A DNA stretch of 36,334 nucleotides from Candidatus Zixiibacteriota bacterium. GTDB lineage: Bacteria > Zixibacteria > MSB-5A5 > RBG-16-43-9. The position numbers and the translations under genes were made by a program. Below the pieces are notes generated by a model. That model saw nothing but the letters and a program-made list of their open reading frames with translations, was not told the DNA's origin and did no database searches. The stretch spans positions 1-36,334 of the forward strand of contig JALHSU010000190.1 in the NCBI GenBank assembly GCA_022865345.1, given 5' to 3'. This document shows, in pieces, positions 17,008 to 24,722 of the stretch (positions are counted from its first letter, which is position 1; each line of letters opens with the position of its first letter).

Positions 17008-17664
17008 TTGTCAGGCGAGCTGAATTATCATTTGGTGGTTGAATCTTTGCTTTTTGCCTCAGATATTCCTTTGCCTTTGAGCAGATTGAAAGCGGTTTTA
17101 GAAGAGCTCTCAGTTGATGAGATAAAATCGATCATCCAGGAGCTGAACCTGAAATACCGGGAGAATAATCACAGCTTCGCTATAAGGGAAATTGCCGAAG
17201 GGTATCAGATGTATACCCTGCCTGAATACTCACCCTATATAGACCAGCTTTATACTCTGAGAAGGGCACAGAGGCTTTCCCAAGCAGGACTGGAAACCTT
17301 GGCTATCATCGCTTATCGCCAGCCGGTGGTGAAATCGGTAGTTGACCATATAAGAGGCGTTGACTCTGGAGGAGTGCTGCACACCCTTTTAGAGAGGAAA
17401 CTTATCACTATTCTGGGACGGGAGGAAGGTGTGGGGCATCCTTTAATCTACGGGACCACTCCGGAGTTCCTGGTCTATTTCGGGCTTAAAGACTTAAAGG
17501 ACCTCCCCAAAATAGAAGAGCTGGAAGCCTTGCTTCAGTCAAGGGAAAAAGAAAGAGCGGCTACCTTTTCATCCGAAGAAGTAGTTGAAAATATCAACGA
17601 TTTAAACCTGCAGGAAAGTCTGACAGCCAAACTCCCTCCTGAAGGAATCGAAGATAATCTCTAA
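17008..17664 (+). CDS. scpB: Segregation and condensation protein B
   Basis: ScpB (218 residues) is the tandem winged-helix partner of ScpA in the SMC complex. LVVESLLFASDIPLPLSRL at the start and the family core LSQAGLETLAIIAYRQPV, then GVDSGGVLHTLLERKLI are clear. The start codon is TTG (17008-17010), preceded by AAAGGA at suitable distance; no ATG or GTG is available before the conserved region. The C-terminal ~40 residues are acidic and poorly conserved. Confidence 0.95.
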   Translation: MSGELNYHLVVESLLFASDIPLPLSRLKAVLEELSVDEIKSIIQELNLKYRENNHSFAIREIAEGYQMYTLPEYSPYIDQLYTLRRAQRLSQAGLETLAIIAYRQPVVKSVVDHIRGVDSGGVLHTLLERKLITILGREEGVGHPLIYGTTPEFLVYFGLKDLKDLPKIEELEALLQSREKERAATFSSEEVVENINDLNLQESLTAKLPPEGIEDNL

Positions 17665-17740
17665 AACGACGTCCGTTAGACTCAAAATTCCAGTTCCGAA
17701 TTTTGAAGTTGAAACGAATTATCAAGTTGTTTTTTTACAG

Positions 17741-18415
17741 ATGAGAAAACAGGTTATAGCCATAGATGGTCCAGCCAGTTCCGGGAAAAGCACCACTGCT
17801 AAACTGGTAGCCAGAAGATTGGGATTTATCTATCTGGATACCGGAGCTATGTATAGAGCCATCACCTTGAAAGCATTAAGAAATAGGATAAGCCCTGAAG
17901 ATGGGAAAGCTCTTGCCGGCATAGCCCGGGAGTCAAAACTTGATTTGATGGATGAGGATGGCATAAGTAAAGTCTGTCTGGATGGAGAGGACGTTACCGA
18001 GCTTATCCGGAAACCGGAGATAAACAAGCTGGTGTCTGAGGTTTCTTTGCATAAGGAAGTCCGAGCCGCACTGGTGTCCAAACAGAAAGAAATAGGACAA
18101 AAACATGATTTAGTAGCAGAAGGAAGAGACACCACCACCGTAGTATTTCCGGATGCCACTCTTAAGGTTTACCTGGATTGCGACATAAAAGAGAGAGCTA
18201 AAAGGAGAATGCTTGAATTCAAAGGGAAAGGAATAAATACTACCCTAAAGGAACAGGAAAAAGAGCTTTCCGGAAGAGATAAAATCGATTCCGAAAGAGA
18301 GGCAAGCCCGTTGAAGAAAGACCCTGAGGCTATAATAGTCGATACCACTAATCTTTCCATCCAGGATCAGGTGGAAAAAATCGTTCAGTTGTATGAAAAA
18401 AGCAAAAAAAGATGA
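17741..18415 (+). CDS. cmk: Cytidylate kinase
   Basis: Phosphorylates CMP and dCMP with ATP. The P-loop GPASSGKST is at residues 10-18, followed by LDTGAMYRAIT; the NMP-binding region has DVTELIRKPEI and the VAEGRDTTTVVFPDA motif. 224 residues is typical. The stop overlaps the plsC start by 4 bases. The order cmk-plsC-ispH-rpsA is a conserved bacterial neighbourhood also seen in Clostridia. Confidence 0.96.
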   Translation: MRKQVIAIDGPASSGKSTTAKLVARRLGFIYLDTGAMYRAITLKALRNRISPEDGKALAGIARESKLDLMDEDGISKVCLDGEDVTELIRKPEINKLVSEVSLHKEVRAALVSKQKEIGQKHDLVAEGRDTTTVVFPDATLKVYLDCDIKERAKRRMLEFKGKGINTTLKEQEKELSGRDKIDSEREASPLKKDPEAIIVDTTNLSIQDQVEKIVQLYEKSKKR

Positions 18416-19020
18416 GATTCCATTATCAGGCAGCCGTGGCCATGATTAAGCTGATAATCGGGATCCTGCGCGGAATGGAAAAACAAGGGAGTGAGCATAT
18501 TCCGGCACAAGGAGCAGTCTTGATAGCTGCCAATCATATAGCCTATTTTGATCCTCCTTTAATAGGAAGCGCCAGCCCCAGGGAGCTTTACTATATGGCA
18601 AAAGAGGAGCTTTTTGAAAATTCTTTATTTGGCTGGTTAATAAGCAAATTCAACGCTTTCCCGATCTCCCGGGGAAGTTTTGATCGGGAGGGAATAAAAA
18701 GAGCCACCCAGGTGCTGAGAGGGGGAAACGCCCTTCTGGTTTTCCCTGAAGGCACCCGGAGTAAGGATGGAAGCTTGAGAGAGCCTAAATTAGGCGTGGC
18801 TAAATTAGCCCTGGAAACCGGGGCACCGATCGTGCCAGCCTGTATAGACTATTCCGGAAGCTGGCTTAAGGCTTTTTTCCAGAGAAGAAAAATCAGAATC
18901 AAGTTCGGCTTCCCCATAAAGCCGGAAGAACTTTTCTGCATACCCGGGAATAAGGAGGGATATTTAAGGCTTACCCATAAGATTATGCAGAGGATTAAAG
19001 ACCTGAAAGAAGAGAAGTAA
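18412..19020 (+). CDS. plsC: 1-acyl-sn-glycerol-3-phosphate acyltransferase PlsC
   Basis: Makes phosphatidic acid from lysophosphatidic acid at the inner membrane. Acyltransferase motif I is NHIAYFD (H and D six apart), motif II is FPISRGSFDR and motif III is FPEGTRSKDG. At 202 residues it is the compact form typical of the cmk-plsC pair. The start ATG overlaps the cmk stop. No long membrane segment is obvious apart from the N-terminal amphipathic/hydrophobic part. Confidence 0.93.
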   Translation: MRFHYQAAVAMIKLIIGILRGMEKQGSEHIPAQGAVLIAANHIAYFDPPLIGSASPRELYYMAKEELFENSLFGWLISKFNAFPISRGSFDREGIKRATQVLRGGNALLVFPEGTRSKDGSLREPKLGVAKLALETGAPIVPACIDYSGSWLKAFFQRRKIRIKFGFPIKPEELFCIPGNKEGYLRLTHKIMQRIKDLKEEK

Positions 19021-19035
19021 GGTGACTGTGTGAAG

Positions 19036-19872
19036 ATGCAGATTTTTGTGGTAAAAAATGCAGGTTTTTGTTTTGGAGTCAAAAGAGCGATAAATCTGGC
19101 ATTTGAAAAAGCCAAGAAAACCGGGAAAAAGGTCTACACCTTTGGTCCTTTGATTCATAACCCCCAGGTGGTGGATGAACTGAAAAGAGAAGGCGTGCAC
19201 CCGGTTCAAAATTTGAAAAAAATTAAATCCGGAACCCTGATCATCCGCTCCCATGGAGTGCACCCCCGGATTTTGCTGGAGGCAAAAAAGAAAGGATTAA
19301 AGATAATCGATGCCACCTGTCCCTTTGTGAGAAGAGCTCAGAGGAACGCCAGAGCTTTGCATAAGGAAGGTTATCAGGTGGTGGTGATTGGAGAAGCTCA
19401 TCATCCGGAGGTTCAGGGGATAATAGGATATGCGGATGACCAGGCAAAGGTTATAAATAGTGATACCAGGGAGCTTGACTCTTTCAAAGGGAAAAGGATC
19501 GGGCTGATAGCTCAAACCACTTTGAATCTGGATACGTTTAAACAGGTTACAGGCAAGCTTCTGGAGAAGGCAAAGGAGATAAAAATTTTCAATACTACAT
19601 GTAACGCTACCGCTAATACCCAGAAAGCTACTCTGGAAATGACAAAAGACGTGGACTTGATGATTGTGGTCGGCGGGAAGAACTCAGCCAACACCTCCCG
19701 CTTGGCCAAGCTCTGCCGGGAAAAAGGGAAAACAACTTATCACATAGAGACTGCTTCGGAACTAAAAAGCAGATGGTTTAAGGGAATAAGAAGTATAGGG
19801 GTTACTGGAGGAACTTCAACCCCTAACTGGATTATCAATCAGGTGGTGGAAAAGATCAGAGATTTGACTTAA
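19036..19872 (+). CDS. ispH: 4-hydroxy-3-methylbut-2-enyl diphosphate reductase IspH
   Basis: Last enzyme of the MEP isoprenoid pathway, reducing HMBPP to IPP and DMAPP with a [4Fe-4S] cluster. The three cluster cysteines are in GFCFGV (C12), DATCPFV (C95) and NTTCNAT (C189). Substrate histidines appear in HNPQV and HHPEVQG, and TGGTSTP closes the site. I prefer the ATG at 19036 (MQIFVVKNAGFC) because family members begin this way; a GTG two codons upstream (19030) is nearer to the GGTGA ribosome site and is possible. The MEP pathway is therefore used here. Confidence 0.96.
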   Translation: MQIFVVKNAGFCFGVKRAINLAFEKAKKTGKKVYTFGPLIHNPQVVDELKREGVHPVQNLKKIKSGTLIIRSHGVHPRILLEAKKKGLKIIDATCPFVRRAQRNARALHKEGYQVVVIGEAHHPEVQGIIGYADDQAKVINSDTRELDSFKGKRIGLIAQTTLNLDTFKQVTGKLLEKAKEIKIFNTTCNATANTQKATLEMTKDVDLMIVVGGKNSANTSRLAKLCREKGKTTYHIETASELKSRWFKGIRSIGVTGGTSTPNWIINQVVEKIRDLT

Positions 19873-19931
19873 ATTCAAAAAGAAAAAAATGTCCCGCAAG
19901 GACAAATTCCATATAAAGGAGGAACTGTTTA

Positions 19932-21923
19932 ATGGCCGAGAAGAAAAAGCCAAAAAAACCTGCAGTCGCCAAGACTGACAAAGGTAAGAAGAAAGGAGGT
20001 GTGAAAAAACCTAAGCCCGCTGCGGTTTCCAGAAAGAAACCAAAGGCACCGCTCGAAGCTCAGGCAACAGAGCTGATTGAAAAACCAGAACTTAAGCCGG
20101 AGAGAAAAGAAAGAAGGATAATAAAAGAGAAAAAAGAGCCGGTAATTCTACCCAGGTTAGAGGAGGAAAAGGAATACTCGCCTGAGGAGTTTCAGAAGAT
20201 GCTCTCCCTGTACGAGCAGACTTTTAAGGAGGTAAGGGAAGGAGAGATAGTTAAGGGTAAGGTCCTGCGCATAACCAAAGATGACGTGATCGTGGACGTC
20301 GGCTTTAAGTCAGAAGGAATCATCCCGCTCTCTGAATTTTCAGATATGGAGCAATTGAAAATTGGAGATGAGATCGATGTCTTTTTGGAGACCATAGAAG
20401 ATCAGAACGGACAACTGGTCCTTTCCAAACAGAAAGCGGATTTCATCCGGGTCTGGGACAGGATAAGGGAGTCGTATGAAAAAGGAACTTTAGTAGAAGG
20501 CAAACTTCTGAAAAGGATCAAAGGCGGCATAGTGGTGGACCTGATGGGAGTGGATGCCTTTTTGCCCGGCTCACAGATAGCCCTGAAACAGGTTCCGGAT
20601 TTCGATGCTCTTCTGGGAAAAAACATGCAGTTGCGCATCATAAAACTGAACAAAAGCAGGAGAAACATAGTGGTCTCCCGCAGAGCGGTCCTGGAGGAGG
20701 AAAGAGAACAACAGAAGACCAAGCTCTTGACCGAAATCGAGACTGGACAGGTAAGAGAAGGTGTGGTGAAAAACATCACCGATTTCGGAGTTTTCATCGA
20801 TTTAGGCGGAGTGGATGGTCTTCTGCATATAACCGACCTCTCCTGGGGCAGGGTTTCTCACCCGAGCGAAGTAGTCGCCTTAGGTGACAAGATCAACGTC
20901 AAGATACTGGACTTTGATAAATCCACGGGAAGGATCTCCTTAGGTTTAAAGCAGCTTACCCCTTATCCCTGGGATAATATCGAGCAAAGATATCCCATAG
21001 GTAAAAGAGTGCGGGGAAAAGTGGTTTCGATAACCGACTATGGTGCATTTGTGGAACTGGATAAAGGGATTGAAGGCTTAATTCATATCTCTGAGATGTC
21101 CTGGACCAAGCATATCAAGCATCCTTCCAAGCTCTTGGGAGTTGGGGACATGGTTGAAGCAGTGGTTCTTTCAGTGGATAAAGCTAATGAGAGGATTTCC
21201 TTAGGCATAAAGCAGATGGAACCAGACCCCTGGGATGCAATTGAAAGGAAATATCCAGTAGGTTCCAGAGTGTCAGGCAAGGTGAGAAATCTGACTGCCT
21301 TCGGCACCTTTATTGAGCTGGAGGAAGGGGTGGATGGACTGGTCCATATCTCTGATCTTTCCTGGACCAAAAGAATTCAGCATCCGGGTGAGGTTATGAG
21401 GAAAGGCGAAAGGGTTGAGGTAGCGGTTCTGAACATCGATAAGGAAAACCGCAGGATATCTCTGGGTTATAAACAGCTAAAAGAGGATCCCTGGCCCACA
21501 CTTTCCAAAAAATACAGAATCGGGGCTGAGACCCAGGGAAAGATCATCCGACTGCTGGATCGGGGAGTAATGGTTGAACTGGAAGGAGAGATGGAAGGTT
21601 TTGTGCCCACGGATCAACTCGGAAAACCGGATTTGACCAAACCCTCTGATGCTTTCTCCGCAGGAGATTTGGTACCTCTTAAGGTGATCGAATTTGACCA
21701 GCCCGCCAGGAAGATAGTCCTGTCAGTAGGCGAATACTACAAGGATAGGGAAAAAGCCGAGTTAGAAGCATACCTTTCCAAACATCCGACCAAGACGGTC
21801 AAGGTGAAGGAATTAGTCGAAGAGCCGAAGATGGAGGAGCTGGAGAAAAAGATCGGGCCCTTGCCTGCTGAGGAGGAAAAAACCGAAACTGGAACTGGTG
21901 AAGAAGAGCCTCCTGCTATGTAA
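19932..21923 (+). CDS. rpsA: 30S ribosomal protein S1 with lysine/proline-rich N-terminal extension
   Basis: A 663-residue S1 with six S1 (OB-fold) domains at about residues 104-168, 185-252, 273-341, 358-428, 445-515 and 532-600. Domains 3-5 carry the typical LHITDLSW / IHISEMSW / VHISDLSW phrases and ISLGLKQL-type ends. S1 helps the ribosome bind structured mRNA. The first ~80 residues are an unusual K/P/A-rich low-complexity extension (KKKPKKPAVAK), and the last ~50 are acidic. AAAGGAGG lies 8 bases before the ATG. Downstream of ispH, as in the ispH-rpsA neighbours or fusions of Clostridia, but here separate genes. Confidence 0.96.
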   Translation: MAEKKKPKKPAVAKTDKGKKKGGVKKPKPAAVSRKKPKAPLEAQATELIEKPELKPERKERRIIKEKKEPVILPRLEEEKEYSPEEFQKMLSLYEQTFKEVREGEIVKGKVLRITKDDVIVDVGFKSEGIIPLSEFSDMEQLKIGDEIDVFLETIEDQNGQLVLSKQKADFIRVWDRIRESYEKGTLVEGKLLKRIKGGIVVDLMGVDAFLPGSQIALKQVPDFDALLGKNMQLRIIKLNKSRRNIVVSRRAVLEEEREQQKTKLLTEIETGQVREGVVKNITDFGVFIDLGGVDGLLHITDLSWGRVSHPSEVVALGDKINVKILDFDKSTGRISLGLKQLTPYPWDNIEQRYPIGKRVRGKVVSITDYGAFVELDKGIEGLIHISEMSWTKHIKHPSKLLGVGDMVEAVVLSVDKANERISLGIKQMEPDPWDAIERKYPVGSRVSGKVRNLTAFGTFIELEEGVDGLVHISDLSWTKRIQHPGEVMRKGERVEVAVLNIDKENRRISLGYKQLKEDPWPTLSKKYRIGAETQGKIIRLLDRGVMVELEGEMEGFVPTDQLGKPDLTKPSDAFSAGDLVPLKVIEFDQPARKIVLSVGEYYKDREKAELEAYLSKHPTKTVKVKELVEEPKMEELEKKIGPLPAEEEKTETGTGEEEPPAM

Positions 21924-21943
21924 AGAAATAATAAGATGTAGAT

Positions 21944-21972
21944 ATAGGGGCACGGTGCACCGTGCCCCTATA
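21944..21972 (+). repeat. 12-bp stem hairpin after rpsA, possible terminator
   Basis: The arm TATAGGGGCACG pairs perfectly around the loop gtgca, 20 bases after the rpsA stop, and is followed by a T-rich stretch (ttattttc). Its outer half (TAGGGGC) is that of the GTAGGGGC repeats. It may serve as the operon terminator. A weaker GACCC/GGGTC hairpin lies at 21988-22002. Confidence 0.7.
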
Positions 21973-22064
21973 TTATTTTCGTAGTGCGACCCTTCAAGGG
22001 TCCATGAGGTCTGTAGGAGCGTTCAATCCGGGAATTGGACCCATAAGATTAAACGCCCTTACTG

Positions 22065-22541
22065 CTATTTTATAGCTAAAACTTTCTTAGGCATAAACAG
22101 ATTTAGCAAATTCTTTTTAGCCAAAATTGCCCACAAAAGGAAAGGCAAGGTTTGACTAAAAAGATAAAAAGGGACCTTGAGTTTATAATACAATGCTGAG
22201 GGTGGAATTTGGTAATCGTTGTAAAAAAGACCTACTACTACAGACAATAGTATATGGTATCCAACTAGAACAGACACTCCAATTACTAACTTTAATATTC
22301 GTTTTCCAATCTCTATGTCTTCAGTTATCAACATAAGTGAGATGAACGGTATAATATTATTGTAAAGCTCTTTAGGATACCAAAGAACTTTAATCCTCAT
22401 TCCAAAAGTCCAGAAGAGATGCTTTAAAAATCCAACGATAACCGAAAGAGAATAGCTTTCTCCTCTCCAATACCATAGAACATATAGAAATAAGGATAAA
22501 CTCAATACCTTAAGAATAAATATCTCTGGTTTCTTTTTCAT
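22065..22541 (-). CDS. Exosortase-associated membrane protein (XrtH-associated type)
   Basis: A 158-residue very hydrophobic protein with about four membrane segments: LKVLSLSLFLYVLWYW near the start, IIPFISLMLI, LVIGVSVLVGYHILLSVVVG and a last one ending LLWAILAKK. It overlaps the exosortase gene by 32 bases, so both are translated together. Position, size and the FLYVLWYW start agree with the small accessory membrane proteins that accompany exosortase H genes in other bacteria. That assignment rests on context and general resemblance, not on a catalytic motif. The DNA is markedly AT-richer than the housekeeping block upstream. No weak start alternatives are better than this ATG. Confidence 0.7.
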   Translation of the reverse strand: MKKKPEIFILKVLSLSLFLYVLWYWRGESYSLSVIVGFLKHLFWTFGMRIKVLWYPKELYNNIIPFISLMLITEDIEIGKRILKLVIGVSVLVGYHILLSVVVGLFYNDYQIPPSALYYKLKVPFYLFSQTLPFLLWAILAKKNLLNLFMPKKVLAIK

Positions 22542-23082
22542 ATTTTACAATTTTTTCTATCCAGAAAAACCAGATCCCTCCCACTATCAAAATCCCCGCA
22601 ACCTGCCAGAAGTAAATATGCATGAAATTGAAAGTTTTTGGATTCCAGTTGCCTAAAACGGAGATGAATAAAACTCTGAGTAAATTAATCAAATAAAGCA
22701 CTGGTATACCGAAAAGTATGCCTAGCAATTTCTTTTTATAATTGGCCGGAAAAGCCACGATTACAGATATTAGGATTAATATCTCAGATAATCCCAGACA
22801 ATCACTCACCACCCTAATTGACAGCTTATTCAAAGCAAGCACAGGACCGCTGGTATGAGCATTTATTCCAAAAAGATTTAGAATGAATCCCAATAAACCA
22901 GCGGTCCAGCTCGAAATTGTGACCAACTGAGAATTGAAATATGGGCTGATAAATGGATATACAAAAAAGATTATGAATAAAAACACAGGAAAAAGCAGAT
23001 AAAATCGCAGAATTTCTTTTTTTGCTTTCCTTGTTGCCTGTTTTATCTCTTGTTTTTCCTTGCGGTGTTCACTTGGTTTCAT
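22510..23082 (-). CDS. xrtH: Exosortase H-type transpeptidase (XrtH-like)
   Basis: A 190-residue polytopic inner-membrane protein with the exosortase/archaeosortase catalytic set: Cys95 in SDCLGLSEI, Arg136 in NLLRVLF and His155 in FMHIYFWQ. The stretches AFPANYKKKLLG, GNWNPKTF and HIYFWQ match what I know of exosortase H, the enzyme paired with IPTLxxWG-type C-terminal tails. It is expected to cleave or transfer proteins at a C-terminal sorting tail as they leave the membrane. The N-terminal ~23 residues are strongly basic and cytoplasmic. A candidate substrate lies 24 bases upstream in the operon and an accessory membrane protein overlaps downstream. Family membership is confident; the H subtype is likely. 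Confidence 0.87.
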   Translation of the reverse strand: MKPSEHRKEKQEIKQATRKAKKEILRFYLLFPVFLFIIFFVYPFISPYFNSQLVTISSWTAGLLGFILNLFGINAHTSGPVLALNKLSIRVVSDCLGLSEILILISVIVAFPANYKKKLLGILFGIPVLYLINLLRVLFISVLGNWNPKTFNFMHIYFWQVAGILIVGGIWFFWIEKIVKYEKETRDIYS

Positions 23083-23106
23083 AATCTTTTCCTGGACATC
23101 AATCCC

Positions 23107-23925
23107 CTACGACCGGACACCTACTACCTTTCTCTTCCAGAAAAACACCCAGGAGGCTATTGCTAAAAATACAATTATAAGACCAATAAGACCATTCTTG
23201 GTGAGGAAGGATATCATCTGTCCTCCAGAAGCAACTTGATAAGAGACGCTATCAGGGTGCTGATGACATACTGTAGCTGTATCTATAGGAACTTGACCAT
23301 GATAACAGAAATCACTCGGTAGTAAGGAGGGTGGATCCCATGCTTGTATTATAAACAATACCGCTGGAGGGGGCTGTGGCCAAACCAGTTGTATATGCTT
23401 CCATTGCCATATAAAACCATACGGCACCCAGTTAGTCCAAAATGCTTGATTGGTTTTAGTGGTTAAATTACTTAGCCTATATTGTACCTCTAAATGAGTA
23501 GCACAGAAATTGACTAATACCCAACCCGTCCTAACACTGTTTGGAGGTATAACTAATCCACCAGGGAAAAAGTTTACAGGTCCCTGTCCCCAGGCCGGAT
23601 CTCTAAGTTTTAGAAAATCTATATTTAGACTATTAACTAAGTCAGTGTTCGGTAGCCAATAATAGTACCAGTCGCAACCTGGCGCTGGAGCTTTCCCTTC
23701 TGCCGGTCCCCAGGCTGGGTCTGTTGGTGCATCTGGACCAAGCTCTTCAAGACTAACCGTTTTAGAAACCCCTGCTACAGGTTCGCGCGTGCCAAACTCC
23801 CTTTCTAACAAATCCAAATACTTCTGGGGACTTGGCTTATCATCACACCAGGTTTGCTCACCCCCTAACATCGCCCACAGGGCTATTGTGAGCATAACAA
23901 TTAAAATACGTTTTTTCGTCATCAT
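23107..23925 (-). CDS. Secreted protein with CTERM-like tail, likely dedicated exosortase substrate
   Basis: The 272-residue product has a signal peptide (RILIVMLTIALWAML). Residues ~30-235 form an unrecognised tryptophan-rich domain with several DPAWG segments and scattered cysteines (C84, C141, C207, C220). The C-terminus is tripartite: ISFLTKNG at 238-245, a membrane segment LIGLIIVFLAIASWVFFW at 246-263, and basic KRK at 264-266. Aligned with the IPTLxxWG signal the eight positions read I-S-F-L-T-K-N-G: I, L and G are kept, P and W are lost. The spacing and the WVFFWKRK end are as in such tails. Position directly ahead of the exosortase supports a dedicated target. GGAGG lies 6 bases before ATG-ATG. 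Function of the exposed domain is unknown. Confidence 0.8.
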   Translation of the reverse strand: MMTKKRILIVMLTIALWAMLGGEQTWCDDKPSPQKYLDLLEREFGTREPVAGVSKTVSLEELGPDAPTDPAWGPAEGKAPAPGCDWYYYWLPNTDLVNSLNIDFLKLRDPAWGQGPVNFFPGGLVIPPNSVRTGWVLVNFCATHLEVQYRLSNLTTKTNQAFWTNWVPYGFIWQWKHIQLVWPQPPPAVLFIIQAWDPPSLLPSDFCYHGQVPIDTATVCHQHPDSVSYQVASGGQMISFLTKNGLIGLIIVFLAIASWVFFWKRKVVGVRS

Positions 23926-23972
23926 CTTATTCCTCCTTTCTGTGTTCCAAGATGAGAACCTACATTCTTAAA

Positions 23973-23996
23973 CTAAGATGTTAAGATTGAATTCAT
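23973..23996 (-). other. Possible 7-codon leader peptide
   Basis: On the minus strand AAGGAGGTG lies 5 bases before ATG AAT TCA ATC TTA ACA TCT TAG, giving MNSILTS. The ribosome site is stronger than that of most genes in the window, and the mini-frame ends 47 bases before the substrate gene. It may be a translated leader or a relic. Confidence 0.35.
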
Positions 23997-24086
23997 AAAC
24001 ACCTCCTTGAAAATGTTAGATAAACATTCACAATACCAAACCAAATCTAAATTTTCAGAGACATAAAACCTCTTCTAAGTAATATT

Positions 24087-24222
24087 GAATTTAAGGATAA
24101 GGCTATCCACCTTATGCGGATAAAATTCAGATTCTTCGTCCTTCGGACCCAGAATAACCTGTGGAAGAAACCTTAACAAGTTTGGGCTGGGGACCTCTTT
24201 TCTTAAGGATTGTTAATCCACA
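24087..24222 (-). promoter_or_regulatory. Hairpin-rich 5' leader of the exosortase operon
   Basis: Within the ~365-base untranslated leader there are three consecutive helices. (1) GAATTT/AAATTC plus ATAAGG/CCTTAT at 24087-24128. (2) ATTCT/AGAAT plus GTCC/GGAC at 24131-24155. (3) A nested pair TGTGGA/TCCACA (24160-24165 with 24217-24222) enclosing CCTTAA/TTAAGG (24171-24176 with 24203-24208). I do not recognise a known riboswitch. Helix 2 resembles half of the repeat at 25616-25701, so part of it may be repeat-derived. Confidence 0.5.
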
Positions 24223-24297
24223 ACCTCATCCCCCAGAGGCGGGACAAAATCTTAATAAATAATAATCTCTTGTTTAGTTTTTCAAGGAATTCACCCT

Positions 24298-24326
24298 ATT
24301 TAAATCAATCTAATCCCCGTTGTCAA
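24298..24326 (-). promoter_or_regulatory. Probable sigma-70 promoter of the exosortase operon
   Basis: Minus strand: -35 TTGACA (24321-24326), spacer of 17, -10 TTAAAT (24298-24303, four of six consensus bases). An AT-rich tract lies just upstream (24327-24470). Apart from this the stretch 24327-24560 shows no gene. Confidence 0.6.
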
Positions 24327-24561
24327 GGGAAAAATAAAATTTCTCTGAGATTTTTTGTAATTTTAAACTACAAAAGGAGTTAAATTTAGAGCTTGTGAAA
24401 TTTCTTACAAACTATCTAAAAATTGGCTTGCTAAAAAAAATAAATTTTATTATTATATTTTTTCACTCTTTGGAATTGGTACAAGGATAAAGGGTTGAGG
24501 AGTTTTAGGGATAAAGGGAGTATTTTGGCGTAGTCAAAAAAGAGAACGGTGTGCATTATAA

Positions 24562-24665
24562 CGCGTAGCGGAGGTTTTAGACCTCCGCCAAGCCCTAAAG
24601 GCTCGGCTACGCGATTCTGACCTGAGTTTATTAAAAACTGTAGCAAGGCTGAAGCCTTGCCCTAC
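24562..24665. repeat. BIME-like composite plus single REP-like hairpin
   Basis: 24562-24613 is closed by CGCGTAGC/GCTACGCG and encloses GCGGAGGT (24568-24588) and AGCC/GGCT (24591-24603). 24640-24665 runs from GTAG to CTAC around the 7-bp stem GCAAGGC. Both lie upstream of the dehydrogenase gene. An ATG at 24657 falls inside the second repeat and is not used as a start here. Confidence 0.85.
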
Positions 24666-24722
24666 ATCTTTTTTATTAGGTATTCGTTATTAATCATTCG
24701 TCATTTAGCATGTGAGGTATCT

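Noticed and set aside
20484-20511. GGAACTT, 16 bases, TCTGA on the plus strand, a good RpoE-like promoter match
   Set aside because: It lies inside the rpsA coding region with no gene start downstream and encodes conserved S1 residues, so I treat it as coincidence.
22011-22056. GTTCAATCC segment resembling a tRNA T-arm
   Set aside because: No acceptor stem, D-arm or anticodon arm can be built around it; it belongs to repeat-like DNA after rpsA.
24431-24646. 71-codon minus-strand frame
   Set aside because: Composed of repeat hairpins and AT-rich DNA; no coding signature.
24657-24722. Longer start for the 3-hydroxyacyl-CoA dehydrogenase
   Set aside because: The upstream ATG lies in a REP-like hairpin without a ribosome site, and the extra 22 residues precede the normal family start.
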